Positions 1-10,460 of a DNA stretch of 64,000 bases are shown here, one piece after another. Position numbers and translations under genes: made by a program. The stretch is taken from positions 1 to 64,000 of the forward strand of contig JAINUG010000175.1 in NCBI GenBank assembly GCA_029706075.1. Reading direction: 5' to 3'. Numbering within the stretch: the stretch's first letter is position 1; every line of letters starts with the position of its first letter. The notes under the pieces were generated by a model. The model worked only from the letters and a program-made list of their open reading frames with translations, had not been told where the DNA came from and did no database searches. The DNA is from Aldrovandia affinis. Lineage: Eukaryota > Chordata > Actinopteri > Notacanthiformes > Halosauridae.

Positions 1-267
1 CATTGCCTTCACTTGGCTCAGGTGTGACTGTGGCCTGCTGGGAAATGTAATGTTTTGGGCTGCCATGTGTTGGAGGCCAGGCAGCCATTTTCTTGTGCAG
101 CCCATTGGGCTGCCACACACCCTCCTCCTCAGCTCTGACCTCGGGAGGGCTGAGCGGCCTATGTCCAGCAGCCACCAGGAGGGCCCCCCTCTCCAGGTCC
201 ACTCAGGCTGTGCTCCGCCGGGATCAAATGTCCAGACTCCATCTCCATTCCCTGCCTGAAAAAGCAT
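1..267 (-). mobile_element. Family-O LTR element fragment (3' internal region plus LTR end)
   Basis: This stretch aligns with 16186-16434 of the family-O element described at 15703-25336. Bases 1-117 are the outer end of the LTR, ending in CCACA, and 118-267 are the adjoining internal region with the same purine-rich tract on the minus strand. The alignment stops at 267 and the left side runs off the window. The minus strand keeps an open frame equivalent to the C-terminal end of the family-O ORF without indels, but with several amino-acid changes. It is a second, older copy of the same family. Confidence 0.85.
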
Positions 268-1241
268 ACCATAACAGAGCTGCCAGAGCCATTAATTTAC
301 TCAAGTGTTTCCTCTATTTTAGCAGTTACCTGTATGTTACAGTACAGAATGTTCACTGCCATAGTACTGTACCTGGCCACACCTCTTAATGAACTTTCAG
401 AAGATGCATCAAATGTTTCAGCTTCAACGTCAGGGAGTCAGAGCGTTCAATGTTAAGAATACGGAGTGGAGTATCTGGTGTGTGTATGGAATCTGTGGTG
501 TGGAGTTCAGAGTGGTGTTCTGCCCTGCAGAACTGAGGTGATTTAGCAAGCAGAGAGTATCACCTTATTACTGCTGGTATCACGGTGAGAGCTTTCAGAC
601 CGACAGTGCATTTAAGCCCTGAGGCCCTGACCCTTACCCTTGAGATTAGTCTCATCAATTTGCTTCAATTGTTTTATTGCATTTTTGTTGATCTTTTACA
701 TAAACATTAATTACATTTTATGTTATTAAGATAGGGGTTTTGCAATTGCAAAAAATACTTGCCTATCACGTTATTTCTAGTTACTTAATTATTGCTGTAT
801 GGTTTCTATGTATATTATCGGAAATATCATTGTCCTGACAACCATAGAATCCAGTTTGGGAGATTACATTTTCTTTTTTATCTGAATTGCAGTATGATTT
901 TGTATTTGCTTTGGAACTGTTTCATAAACTTGGCATTGCTGCCTGTGAACAGTGGCTATTTATGCCAAGGACTAATTGCCTGTATGCGATCAAGCATGTG
1001 TACACAGCCAAATAAATGCTGTATACATTTGACTCTAAACACAGTTGTGCGGCACTGCAAGGCCAATAAAAGACCAGGGCTTTCCCCTGTGCATTGACTG
1101 CATTCCTGAGGGGCAGGGTCTCAGTTCTCCAAATTGTTTGACAGGTCCGTTGTACTGTTCAGTTTTTAAATGTGTTTTAAGAATATTTCTATGGGGGGAT
1201 GGCATTGAGTCTTTATTCATATGCTGCTGATTTTGAGCGAT
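268..1241. other. No recognised feature
   Basis: AT-rich sequence between the family-O fragment and the THAP/SWIM transposon. Short open frames exist on both strands, but none shows a domain, biased composition or clear splice signals. I see nothing to annotate here. Confidence 0.5.
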
Positions 1242-1318
1242 CAATTGACTCTTCGCTAAGCCACGCCCCGAAACGCAGACTGGCCAATCACAGCGCAGCA
1301 TAGGACAGGCTCCGACAG

Positions 1319-2085
1319 AGGTACATTTTACATTTACATTTGACATTTTAAGCATTTAGCAGACGCTCTTATCCAGAGCGACTTACAAGATGTGCATTAA
1401 TACAAGGTAAGAACAATCATAGTTAGCCCACAAGATCAGTGCAGTAAACAGCAATAGACATCATTGCAGGCGTCTGCATATCATACCTGTAACACTGGGA
1501 AAGAAAAGGTTAGTGTTTAAAAAATTAATTTTTTTTTACAGTGTACACAGTACAGTGTAGAACAAGTAAACAGTGGTGACGACAGATTGACTAGATGGAC
1601 AGTGATCAGTGGTAGTGGAGTCTGAAGAGATGGGTTTTGAGTCTCTTGCAGAAGATTGGAAGTGATTCCGCAGTCCTGACCGATTGCGGGAGGTCGTTCC
1701 ACCAACGAGGGACCAGGACAGAGAAGAGGCGAGACCGCGAGGAGCGCTGCCAGGCGCCCGGAGGATGGGGCAGTCAGTTTGCCAGCGGAGGCGGAGGCGG
1801 AGGGGTCTGGGCGGGGTGTAGGGAGTGATGAGTGACTGGAGGTATGGGGGAGCAGTACCTCTGGCCGCTTGAAAAGCAAGTACCAGTGACTTGAATCTGA
1901 TGCGTGCTGCGATGGGGAGCCAGTGCAGAGAGGAGAGTAGAGGGGTGACGTGGGTGAACTTCGGCTGGTTGAACACCAGGCGAGCAGCAGCGTTCTGGAC
2001 TAGTTGCAGTGGCTTGATGGCACAGGCCGGAAGGCCTGCCAGCAAGGAATTGCAGTAGTCCAGACGTGAGATCACAGACGTGAGG
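1319..2085 (-). mobile_element. 5'-truncated L2 LINE, antisense
   Basis: The minus strand encodes the C-terminal part of an L2 reverse transcriptase ORF (about 1536-2075): the SRLDYCNSLLAGLP, VQNAAARLV and LHWLP signatures are present, followed by the AP-Y-L region. The 3' end is the standard fish L2 tail, with CTCTGGATAAGAGCGTCTGC-like sequence at about 1360-1385. The insertion is flanked by the 8-bp duplication TCCGACAG (1311-1318 and 2086-2093), which defines both ends and shows that it went into the THAP/SWIM transposon. Endonuclease and catalytic reverse-transcriptase regions are absent. Confidence 0.88.
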
Positions 2086-2178
2086 TCCGACAGTTCATGG
2101 CGGCACTCCGTTGACTCCGACGGAAAAGTTTCAGATTTTCTTCATTTTCAAGCTGGTTTTGTGGACTTTTAGCTAGTT

Positions 2179-2379
2179 ATGGTTAAACGTTGTGCCTGGG
2201 GCACTTGTAACAGTGACACTCGTTACCCGGAGAGGTTGGAAGGAGATATATGTTTTTTTCCCTTTCCAAAACCAAAATCAAACCCTGAAAAGTGTAGGCT
2301 GTGGATAAAGCTATGTGAACGTCCTCATACCCAGTTGAACACCTCAAAGATCAACAAGCACAGCTTTGTCTGCTCCAAG
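2179..2379 (+). CDS. THAP zinc-finger exon of a transposase (partial)
   Basis: From the ATG at 2179 the frame encodes 67 residues with the start of a THAP domain: MVKRCAWGTC gives the first two zinc cysteines (C5 and C10), followed by an FFPFP segment, a conserved tryptophan (W42) and a late VCSK cysteine. THAP is a C2CH DNA-binding module. The last ligand, normally the H of an HF pair, would lie in the next exon, because the frame meets a consensus splice donor, AAG/GTAAGT, at 2379/2380. No second exon is recognisable downstream. The exon lies inside the inverted repeats at 1242-3127, so I read it as the DNA-binding end of the transposase rather than a host THAP gene. The fit to the THAP pattern is good; the transposon link is inferred. 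Confidence 0.72.
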
Positions 2380-2779
2380 GTAAGTAATTACTCTTATCAA
2401 CCGTAAAATAATGTTATGCTGTTGTTATCAGATGTTAGCTGGTTAACCTAAATTATCGTAAGGTACGCTACTAACGTCGGTTCGTCTTGGCCTTTGCCAC
2501 CACAACAGCTGTTACGGGCTGTGGCATTATTTTTACACCCCTTGGCTTATGTCACTGTTGTGGCAAGCTTGTGGAGGACTGGGGAGGTCCAGGGTATGGA
2601 TAAGTCCGATGAGATGGACGCAGAAACCTGTGGAGCTAACCAGAGTAATGTCGTTACAGCACACTATAGGCTACTAATGTTACGTTAGTTAGCTAATGCT
2701 AGCTAACTTACTACTGAATGTAACATTATATAGGCCTACTGCTTTTGCTTTTTAATGATTGTAATAGTGAATAGAGACC

Positions 2780-3087
2780 TACCCAGCTTTACAGGAACAG
2801 TGTTGCTCCTTAATGTCGTTGTCCTCTGTCTCAATCGTCAGGTGATGCGGTGGTTCACTTTTACTCTGTGATCTGTAGGCTTTAGCTTCTATCTTTATTT
2901 TTTTTACGTGATTTCGTTGCTGAGTCAGTTTGACATCCTGAATATATCCTTCAAATGCATATTGTAGACCCTTCTGTCTGAAATTGCTTTTTAGTTTTTC
3001 CAAAAATGTGACAATATTTCTCCAGGGAGTGCAGTTAGTGACAGTGGGAGTGCCATGCTGGCTCCGAAAGCTTGACGAACTTAGCAA
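2780..3087 (-). CDS. SWIM/YqaJ-type accessory protein exon of the transposon (partial)
   Basis: The minus frame encodes about 100 residues with a basic middle (KKIKIEAKAYRSQ) and ends in HCSCKAG, the CxC half of a SWIM zinc finger. The CxH half would be in a following exon: a donor-like GG/GTAGGT follows at about 2779-2774. Fish proteins of this kind usually continue into a YqaJ-type exonuclease domain, which is absent here. The open frame begins at a TTG, not an ATG; an ATG nearby (about 3053) is in another frame, so the true start is unknown or damaged. It faces the THAP exon, as expected for two convergent transposon genes. The family call rests on a short motif. Confidence 0.5.
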
Positions 3088-3127
3088 CAGTAACTAAGGG
3101 GGGCGGGCCTTAGCGAAGGGTCAATTG

Positions 3128-4480
3128 TCCAGACTCTGCCTTACATAGATCACACAGTAATGCATCCCATTCCATCATCATTTTAAAAAGGTGAATTTTG
3201 CTCTCTCTCTCTATTTATTTGCTGCTGAGAATATTGCATAATCCTGATGCCCGTCAGGTACACCCATATGAGTTCATCATGTGCTTTTCATGGGGATACC
3301 TGTCCGTGCCAGTGATAGCCTTCACGATAGCCAAATATGAGGGCGAGCAGAGCGCCCCCAGCGCCCACAGCCCACAGGGGCTATGCGAAGAGATTACCCT
3401 CCACATATGGGCCTCTTTGACTGGCAGGTCACGGGTGGGTCAGGGGGGCTGCATTACAAGGCTGTAACATGTTCTGAAAGACCCTTCTCCGAGCCCCCCG
3501 CTAATCCCCACCCGCCGTGTTCCATCACGTGCCTCAGATCGGCGAAGTGCACGGGGGAGTCCAACATCGACGGCCCAAACCAATCCCTGCCAGAGACGGC
3601 TCTTACCGATGTACATGCAGGCTTTCTGACTTTCTCTTTCTGAGAGAGCTAGAGCCCGACTCCTCTGTTTACTTTGTGTTACATATTTATTTTTACCGTT
3701 ATTCAACCAGGTAGGTCAAGTGAGAACTCAGATTGTTATGTTGCCAGTGACAACCTGGGGAATCAGTGTGGGCAGGGAATGCAGGAGATAGCCAATCAGA
3801 TGTAAAGGGTGATTAGGTGGGCAGATGTAGAGAGAGAGTTTTGTGGAAATTTGACCAGGACTCTGCCCCTGGGGTGTGTGTGTGTGTGTGGGGGGGGCTC
3901 TAATTCATTGCTGCTAATTCATTATGTGTGAAAATGCATCACTTGATTGTCCTGTGAATAATCTATTTAGTGTCTCGCCATGTGAAATCAGACCCATTTG
4001 GGCATGATCCTCTGGCTCTTACAGCTCAGCAGATATGTTTACAAAACGTTTCTCAACGCTCACCTGTGCTTTTCCTTCATAAATTGTGTCAGAAGTGAAT
4101 AACTAAAGTAATTGGTTGAAATGTCCTTTGCCTAATGATTATGATTATGTCTTTGGTTATGTCTATAACCTTTGCTCAAACTTGGTGCCACAATAAAGCT
4201 CTATTGGTGCTACATTATAATGGTGGCCTTATTTTAAAATGTATGTATGAATATTTTAGAAAATTTCTAAAATGAGGATATGAATATTTGAAGATATCTT
4301 CAGATTTGTCTGTACACCAGACATAGATCAAATCATTATTTGAATAGAAACCAATACAATTCCTGTAGATTACTGACAACTGACAAGATCTATAAATCTA
4401 GAAAATAAACATCTGTTTTCGCCAATATTCTGAGCAAACGTTTTATTTCAGGCCCCACTGGGGCCACATATACTGAAAAA
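3128..4480. other. Mostly unannotated; short old repeats
   Basis: This holds a TG microsatellite at about 3870-3892 and, at about 3690-3730, a fragment resembling the widespread vertebrate repeat with an ATTCAACCAGGTAGGTCAA-like core. No coding domain is seen. Open frames at 3198-3714 overlap each other in several phases and have no recognisable motif. Confidence 0.4.
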
Positions 4481-4489
4481 TGTATGCAT

Positions 4490-4545
4490 TCACTACTGTA
4501 AGTCGCTTTGGATAAAAGCGTCTGCTAAATGGCATATATATATGA
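4490..4545 (+). repeat. L2/SINE 3'-tail fragment
   Basis: It carries the conserved tail CTTTGGATAAAAGCGTCTGC followed by TAAATG and a short AT run. This is the 3' end shared by the L2 LINEs and tRNA-headed SINEs of this window. No head or ORF is attached. Confidence 0.7.
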
Positions 4546-5151
4546 TTGTATGTTTTGGTTATTAACATGTTTTTATTGACAATTCTCAGGGATCTGCAGG
4601 AGTGTTTTTACATTTGATCAGCACCTAAAGACGATGCTGCGGTTAAATATTCAAAAGACTACAACACCTCGTGAAAATAGACAGACATGTTCTGCATTAA
4701 AGCATATGCTCAGCTGTGACTTTTTATTTTATTTTTTATTTGTTACATTTGTATCAGTCCATAGACGACTGTTTCTCTGAAAGGGGCAGGGGTGCTAACA
4801 CCCGGGGGATTCGGAACAGATGTGGGGGAAGTCGGGAACTCTTCTTAAGAGAAAAACAGCTTTGGTAAAAAAATACGATCACGTGCTTCAGACTGACGAG
4901 CACAGTGTGCAGCTTCGCTGCGGCAATCCTGCTAGGAAATGGAAGCAGTGAGCAGGTATCTGCAGATTTAAATCTCAATTCAGAGATTAAAATCTATTTT
5001 TTATCTCAGTTATTAACATTACAAAGGTACTGTGCCGAAACGGTGTATTGCCTGAATCCAGTGTGGCTTCAGTTTATTATGGGACATTCATAGTAACAGT
5101 CAGCCTCACATATAGTATCTGAAACACACAGTTTTGATTTCCCAGACTTGG
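4546..5151. other. No recognised feature
   Basis: AT-rich sequence with short open frames only; no domain, repeat end or RNA gene recognised. Confidence 0.4.
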
Positions 5152-5408
5152 TGGAGGTGCACAACTCCATTCCTGGATGGGAAAGTGTATATACTGGTTT
5201 TTGTTCCAACCAGTTGCTCCAGCTTAATTTTCTAAACCGCTGTATACACCAATGCTGCCCTGGTTAACTCCTATATCGGACCACAGTAAAAGGTTTTCAC
5301 CAAGGATCTATGTGCAGTTTGCAGCTTTAGCTCATGACTTTATCAAACGTATAATCTAATAAATAATTGGGGCTCCAGAAATGGATCGGCCCTGGTTGTG
5401 CACCCCTG
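5152..5408. mobile_element. hAT-like MITE
   Basis: The ends are imperfect inverted repeats around GGTGCACAAC: GGTGCACAACTCCATTCCTG at the left, and at the right the complement TGTGCACCCCTG preceded by TCCAGAAATGGATCGGCCC. This matches the CAGGGGTGCACAAC class of short fish hAT elements. The left terminus is degraded and no 8-bp target duplication can be shown, so it is an old copy. It has no coding capacity. Confidence 0.6.
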
Positions 5409-6010
5409 ATCTGGTAGGCACTAGTGACCCTGATACAGAATAAATCAGGAGGATTTTATTGATTCGGACATTACATAAGATAAGACACTCTGGGCATCTC
5501 TGGACATTATCTCTGGACATAGGAGAGAAAGGCTTTCACTGCAGATGGTGGTTGCAGTCATTTTCAGCAGTGCAGTTTGTCACATCTCACTGGGTCATTT
5601 CCGGAAGGGAGACTTGGTGCGTGCGGTGCAGACTCTATGTACTGGTCTATGGGGCATGGACCAAGGCAGTGCTGGGTTCTGAATGGGTTCTCTCATTTTG
5701 ACAGAAATTACAGCAGTGGGAAAATTCAACACTCAGGCACGCATGGAGGAGAGCACTGCAGATAAACATATCTGAGCCAGTACCCATAATCCCCCTCTCC
5801 ACTGAAACGCAGTAAAAACCTGGACCTGACATGGAAAAACACCATACCGTGTGTGTCAGAACAGCACAAAAATAACTGAACTTCCATAAAAACACGCACG
5901 GGGCCAGGAAGATTTAGGGCTGCGTGTCACGGTAGAAGGATTTCATTTGATAATCTCACATTTTGAAATGTTTTTTATGTCTTTTTATTATCCAGAGCGA
6001 ATTACAATGA
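5409..6010. other. No recognised feature
   Basis: Short overlapping ORFs only, with no domain. The segment ends at a run of AAATC repeats (6017-6037) that begins the next interspersed repeat. Confidence 0.35.
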
Positions 6011-6430
6011 GTTACAAATCAAATCAAATCAAATGTATTTGTATAGCACTTTTCACAAATGAATTGTAATAAAATGCTTAACAGAAGGGGAACCCAGGCC
6101 TAGACCCCCACAAAAGCAAGGTGACAGTGTCAAGGAAAACTCCCTATCAAGGGAGGGAGGAGAAACCTTGGGAGGAACCAGACTAAAAAGGAGGGAGCCC
6201 ATCCTTTTCTGGCCGGCACAGGGTGTGTCCAAAAAAGACCGTATCATGATCAGTCCAAGGTGACTCAGGGCTGAATAACTTTGCGCCTCCTGAGTTAGTC
6301 AGTCAGTGGGGGCGCTAAACCACATGAAGGGGGTCCAGATCCAGGGACTGGCATAGGGGTGAGGGTTCATGGGGGCATCTCACACTTCTCGCAGGATCTA
6401 GGTCTCGGGGGTGGGTGCCCCCAAGTCAGA
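6011..6430. repeat. Conserved fish interspersed repeat (tATTTGTATAGCACTTTTCAC type)
   Basis: It starts with an AAATC microsatellite and GTATTTGTATAGCACTTTTC, then contains GAAACCTTGGGAGGAACCAG and CTGGCCGGCACAGGGTG blocks that recur in many fish genomes. I recognise the repeat but cannot name its family with certainty; it may be the end of a LINE. It has no intact ORF. Confidence 0.55.
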
Positions 6431-6771
6431 GGCCGAGGCAGAGAAGAGAACATGCAGTCAGAAAAAAATCAGTGCTATAGCCAGTAGCATTATGTGAGAG
6501 CAGGGGAGCACAAGCATAGGAAATATACAGATAGCCCCGACAGGTGTAAGCTATGGCAGCATACCTATTAGGAGAGGGACAGAGAATACACGCAGCCATG
6601 AAAGAGTTCCAAACCAGAGTTACATTACAATTACAATGAATATAAATGGCAAGAATAATCACAGCTAGAGCAAGAGATCAGTACAGCAACAACACTGACA
6701 TCGCTGTAGACCGCTACACACTGCACCTATAGAACAGGGAGAGAAAGGTTAGCAAATTATTGTTTTATATA

Positions 6772-7284
6772 TAGTGGGTATTACAAATATTCACCCCCTT
6801 TGGAATTTTTCAAATTTTATTTTCTTTAGAGTTGTTTTTATTTTATTTGGGCTTATCAAGCGGCTAGAGGAACTACTCCCCTACCTCTAGACACTCATCA
6901 CACCCTACACCCCAGCCAGACCCCTCCGCAAACCCAGCTTTTCAGACTCCACTACCACTGAATTCTGTACATCTAGCCAATTGTCATCACCGCTGCCTAC
7001 TTATTGAATACTTTTTGTCTATGTATACTACGATGTCTATCGCTGTATTACTGCGTGAACTATGATTGTTCTTACCATGTATTTATGCACATCTTGTAAG
7101 TCACTCTGGATAAGAGCATCTGCTAAATGCTTAAAATGTTAAATGTATTTGACATTATAGAATGTTTTGTGTTGGTCGGTGGAAAGAAATCGCAATTAAA
7201 TCCATTTTGATTCCATGATGTAAGAAAATAAAATGAAAAATGTCACAATGAAAAATAGGGGTGAATACCTTTTTATACCCACTG
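6772..7284. mobile_element. DNA-transposon MITE with AGTGGGTAT inverted ends
   Basis: The left end, AGTGGGTATTACAAATATTC plus ACCCCC (6773 onward), is matched at the right end by the complement of GGGGTGAATACC and TTTTTATACCCACTG (7259-7284). These ends resemble the common fish and salmonid class whose termini contain 'tattcaccccctttgg'. The interior is replaced or invaded by a plus-strand L2 tail (6848-7146). There is no transposase. Confidence 0.6.
6848..7146 (+). mobile_element. L2 LINE 3' fragment inside the MITE
   Basis: It encodes a decayed AARGTTPLPLDTHHTLHPSQT-like tail of the L2 ORF in the plus sense (for example the ACCCCAGCCAGACCCCTCCG block) and ends with the canonical CACTCTGGATAAGAGCATCT tail. 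It has the opposite orientation to the host L2 copy around it and forms the innermost layer of the nest. Confidence 0.65.
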
Positions 7285-7555
7285 TGTATGTATACAGTAT
7301 ATATACATACACACAGTGATAGTGGAGTCTGAAGAGGAGGGTTTTTAAGTCTCTTGTGGAAGATAGCCAGTGATTTTGCAGCCGACTGAGGGCAGAGAAG
7401 AGGCGAGACCGCAACAAGCTGCTGCTGGGCACATGAAGGGATAGGACAGTCAGTTTGCCAGAGGAGGCAGAGTGGAGGGGTCTAGCTGGGGTAAAGGGTG
7501 GGAGAAGAGTCTGGAGGTAGGAGGGAGCGGTTCCCCTTGTGGCCTGAGAGAGAGA

Positions 7556-8592
7556 GAGAGAGCACTGCACTGTTTCACTGACTCCATGATTTAGTTTGTG
7601 GTCTGTACCACCCCAGTGGTACGTGTTGGTGGGCCTCAGGTGGTGTGTGGCCTTTGACCTGCCAACGCCCCTCTTACAGTAACCCAGTGAAAGCACAGAG
7701 GTGGGCTGTCTGTTCCTCTGTATTTCTGGACTTCTGGAGGGTTCACTCACGGGCCTGTCCAAGATAAACTGGACAGCCAAGGGGCGGAGCGTGTGGTGTG
7801 GGTTACACTCTGCGGCTTGCTTTGGGACAGCGCCGCCCTAGTTGTCAGTATCAGTATCAGGTCAGTATAATGAGCGGGCCTTTGAGAGGGAGGCTGAGGG
7901 AAGTATCAGCCCTAATGTTTAAAACAAAAAGACTTGCTGTTAGCTTAAGGCATTATTGAGAAACACACAGGGGACACTATTGTAGCCTGGAGCTAAATGT
8001 TTATGACAGTTCCAAACTGTTATCTCACACACCCCCCCCCCTTTGGCTGTGTATTTTTTCAACCCTCCCCTGTCATGAATTCCTGGCTGTGCCACCAAAA
8101 TGGAGAGACTCTCATTATCATGCTCACTGACCCAAGTATTATACGGGGTGAATCCCATGAGAAACAACTTTTCACAAATCAAGCAGCCCTGCCATCGACT
8201 TCTGTTTTCTCACCTGGAGACCATAGAATCCAAACACTGTGAGACGTGCAAATGCCTTTGTGATGAATATCCTATTTGCTGTTCTATCTCTGAACTTGGC
8301 CTCTTCAGCTCTATTATGGCTTTTCTTATCTATATTAGTAGGCAGTGCTACAAGAGGCTGCTTGCACACAGACCAGCAATACATCATAAGTGAAGGATAT
8401 TAGTTGTCGGCATGCAGCTCTGTGAGTCAAGTGGCAATGTGGGCTAAAAATCTCCCATCTAAAGGAAAACATGGAGTTTCTCTGAACTGGTCACGTGTCT
8501 AGTACTGTAGAAGTGTGGAGTACATTCTGTTCAGGAGACTAGAGAGCAGGCAGGCGATAAAATGAACTGTTGCAGTTCCGTTGAACTCTTTC
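7556..8592. other. No recognised feature
   Basis: Contains a GA run at 7545-7563 and a C run at 8031-8041. ORFs on both strands lack domains. Nothing else was seen. Confidence 0.35.
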
Positions 8593-9304
8593 TGTAGTGT
8601 GGATCGAAGGTGGAAGAGCCACACGCAGATCTCACGAGTATCTAAAAGCTGAACGCAAGCGATCAGCCACTAAATCTGCAAACAGACTAGGGAGCGGGGA
8701 AAACAGATAGAAAAAAGAAAAGAAATAAGGAAACCCTGGGGCAAAACTCCACGGGAATAAAACCAACAGAAACAGCCCTAATAGGGTGAACACTCCTCTA
8801 AGGCAAAAGCTAAGGAAAAAGAAAACAAATGTCTACAGAGACTTTAGCTCTGGGGGAATTTAGCCCTGACAAACAAAGAATAATATCTAAAAGGAAACCA
8901 CCGAAGTGGTGAGCTTAAAACCCTTTGTTTGGAGATGATTAATCTCCCTAAAAGGCTACCACAAAGTGGTAACACTAAACCTTTATTTTGAGATAAATAA
9001 GTTAGTTCCTTCTCTTTTTAACTAAGAGAAAACCACAGGGTGGTCAAACTAAACCTTAGTTCAGAATACCGGCTAGAGCGTAATTATTAGTTTACACAGA
9101 AGCGTTTGAGTGAGGGAAGAAGAGACCTCAAGTAGGAGATGGGATTAATACTGATTGCTCTCAGCTGAGAGCGATCAGAGAACCCACCGACACAAGACCA
9201 TATAAGGGCGGCAGAAATGACAACGATTCCTCTCAGAAGAAAGAGGAAAAGACCATCACATGACCACGCGCCCTCCAGAGGACGAACGAGGTAAAACCGT
9301 GACA
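8593..9304 (-). mobile_element. Solo LTR, family P, antisense
   Basis: It is bounded by TGTAGTGTGG and ACCGTGACA and flanked by an exact 5-bp target duplication CTTTC (8588-8592 and 9305-9309). It is homologous in reverse orientation to the solo LTR at 32473-33201. It contains repeated blocks of the 'ACCAC..AGTGGT..AAACC' kind (about 8895-9060). No internal region is attached, so it is a recombination product of a full LTR element. Confidence 0.9.
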
Positions 9305-10014
9305 CTTTCACCAGTAATGTGTGGCCACTGTTGTGCATTTTTGCTCAGTGAGACCCCAGACTGCTGGTTCAATGCTGGGTTTCTCCCTTTAGAGTCTTTA
9401 AACTGAATCTTGACTCCGTGGCCTCTAAAAGCTGTCCTGCTCTTGAAATAAGTGGAGAACAGAGAGGTTTCCCCTTACACTCACCGGTCGTTGGACTCTA
9501 ATCGATTTTCCTTTTGACTTGGCATTATGCCAAAACCAGTTCATTAACTCTAACCTTGACATATACCCCTTTCAGATATCCATAGATATCCGATTCACAC
9601 TTTTTTGGATAAAAAACAAACAAACAAATGTTCCAACTCCCAAATGAGTTGACTTGCACGTGAATGTAAATAATTGCAATTAATTTATTTTTATTTTGAC
9701 CTGTACCGTTGAGAATAGGCTGCTGTGCCTTCTGCTGTAGTTTCTGCGGTGGACAGAAATTATGTGAAGAGAATGCAGCCGGGCTTCAGCAGCATCGTCT
9801 GTTCAACAGCATCACCACCCGGCAGGACCTTTCACAGGGGAATGGGCTTCTGTATTATTACACTTACCTGGATACGAGCACAATAATTGTTCATGACCGA
9901 AATAGCACACCAGGACTTTCTCACATTTGAAATGACATGGGCTCCTCTTTTGTTTTTATGGGCAGTCCATTCATCTTATGAGCTTACAAGCAGCCATGTC
10001 TCAAATTCAATTTC
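9305..10014. other. No recognised feature
   Basis: Unique-looking sequence. ORFs at 9709-9930 and 9887 onward are short; the second reads into the L2 tail downstream. No domain recognised. Confidence 0.35.
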
Positions 10015-10366
10015 CAGGAAACAGATCTCTGTCCTGCCACCACTGCATTGGAATGAACTCCCCCCTGACGTCAGGACAGCCAAATCGCTGCCCATCTTCC
10101 ACCACAGGCTGAAAACTCACGTCTTTAGACTGCACCTTGGACCTTAACTCACCCATCCTTATATGAAAAAAAAGAAAAAAGACTTGCACTTATTGTTGAT
10201 CATTTAATTTTGCACTTGTGTTGTTTATGCTGCTTACTTGAGGGAATGATGTGCTTGAAGATTGTAGCATCAAGTGGCTGTGTGTCTACTCAAGCTGAAT
10301 GCATTTCTGTAAGTCAGTTTGGATAAAAGCGTCTGCTAAATGATTGTAATGTAATGTAATGTAGAT
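10015..10366 (+). mobile_element. L2-type LINE 3' end
   Basis: The frame ending at 10147 encodes the typical C-terminus: WNELPPDVRTAKSLPIF followed by a KTHVFRLHL segment. It is followed by a 3' UTR and the tail CAGTTTGGATAAAAGCGTCTGC with a TGTAATG repeat. It is strongly 5'-truncated. Confidence 0.8.
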
Positions 10367-10460
10367 TGTGAATTCATTTTTACTAGAATAAGGCCTTTCA
10401 ACCAAAATGACACTATTGCCCAGATAACTGATACCCATCATGCACTCCAAATATATAGAC

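Larger units (their letters stand above)
1242..3127. mobile_element. DNA transposon remnant, probably ISL2EU type, with THAP and SWIM exons
   Basis: The ends are inverted repeats of about 28 bp: CAATTGAC, one variable base, CTTCGCTAAG, then a GCCCC-rich part (1242-1269 and the complement of 3127-3100). Between them lie a THAP-domain exon on the plus strand (2179-2379) and an exon ending in a SWIM-like CxC motif on the minus strand (2780-3087), pointing toward each other. From memory, ISL2EU transposons carry a THAP-containing transposase and a second YqaJ-nuclease gene; that assignment is inference. The centre, which would hold the catalytic domains, is missing, so the copy is not autonomous. 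The L2 at 1319-2085 is a later insertion. The target duplication at the ends is not clear. Confidence 0.6.
6610..7555 (-). mobile_element. L2 LINE 3' fragment, antisense, interrupted by a MITE
   Basis: The 3' UTR part (6610-6771) resembles 1400-1520 of the better copy, and the ORF part (7310-7555) encodes a degraded ATRGTAPSYLQTLL and FTPARPLHSASSGKL region. The two halves are separated by the TIR element at 6772-7284. Stops and divergence make it a pseudogene. No target duplication was found. Confidence 0.72.

Noticed and set aside
2179-2379. THAP exon as a host THAP gene
   Set aside because: It lies inside matched inverted repeats with a facing SWIM exon, and no second host-like exon is visible, so a transposon source is more likely.
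3198-3714. Cluster of overlapping open frames that might be host exons
   Set aside because: No domain, no clear conserved splice pair and competing frames on both strands; not supportable from sequence alone.
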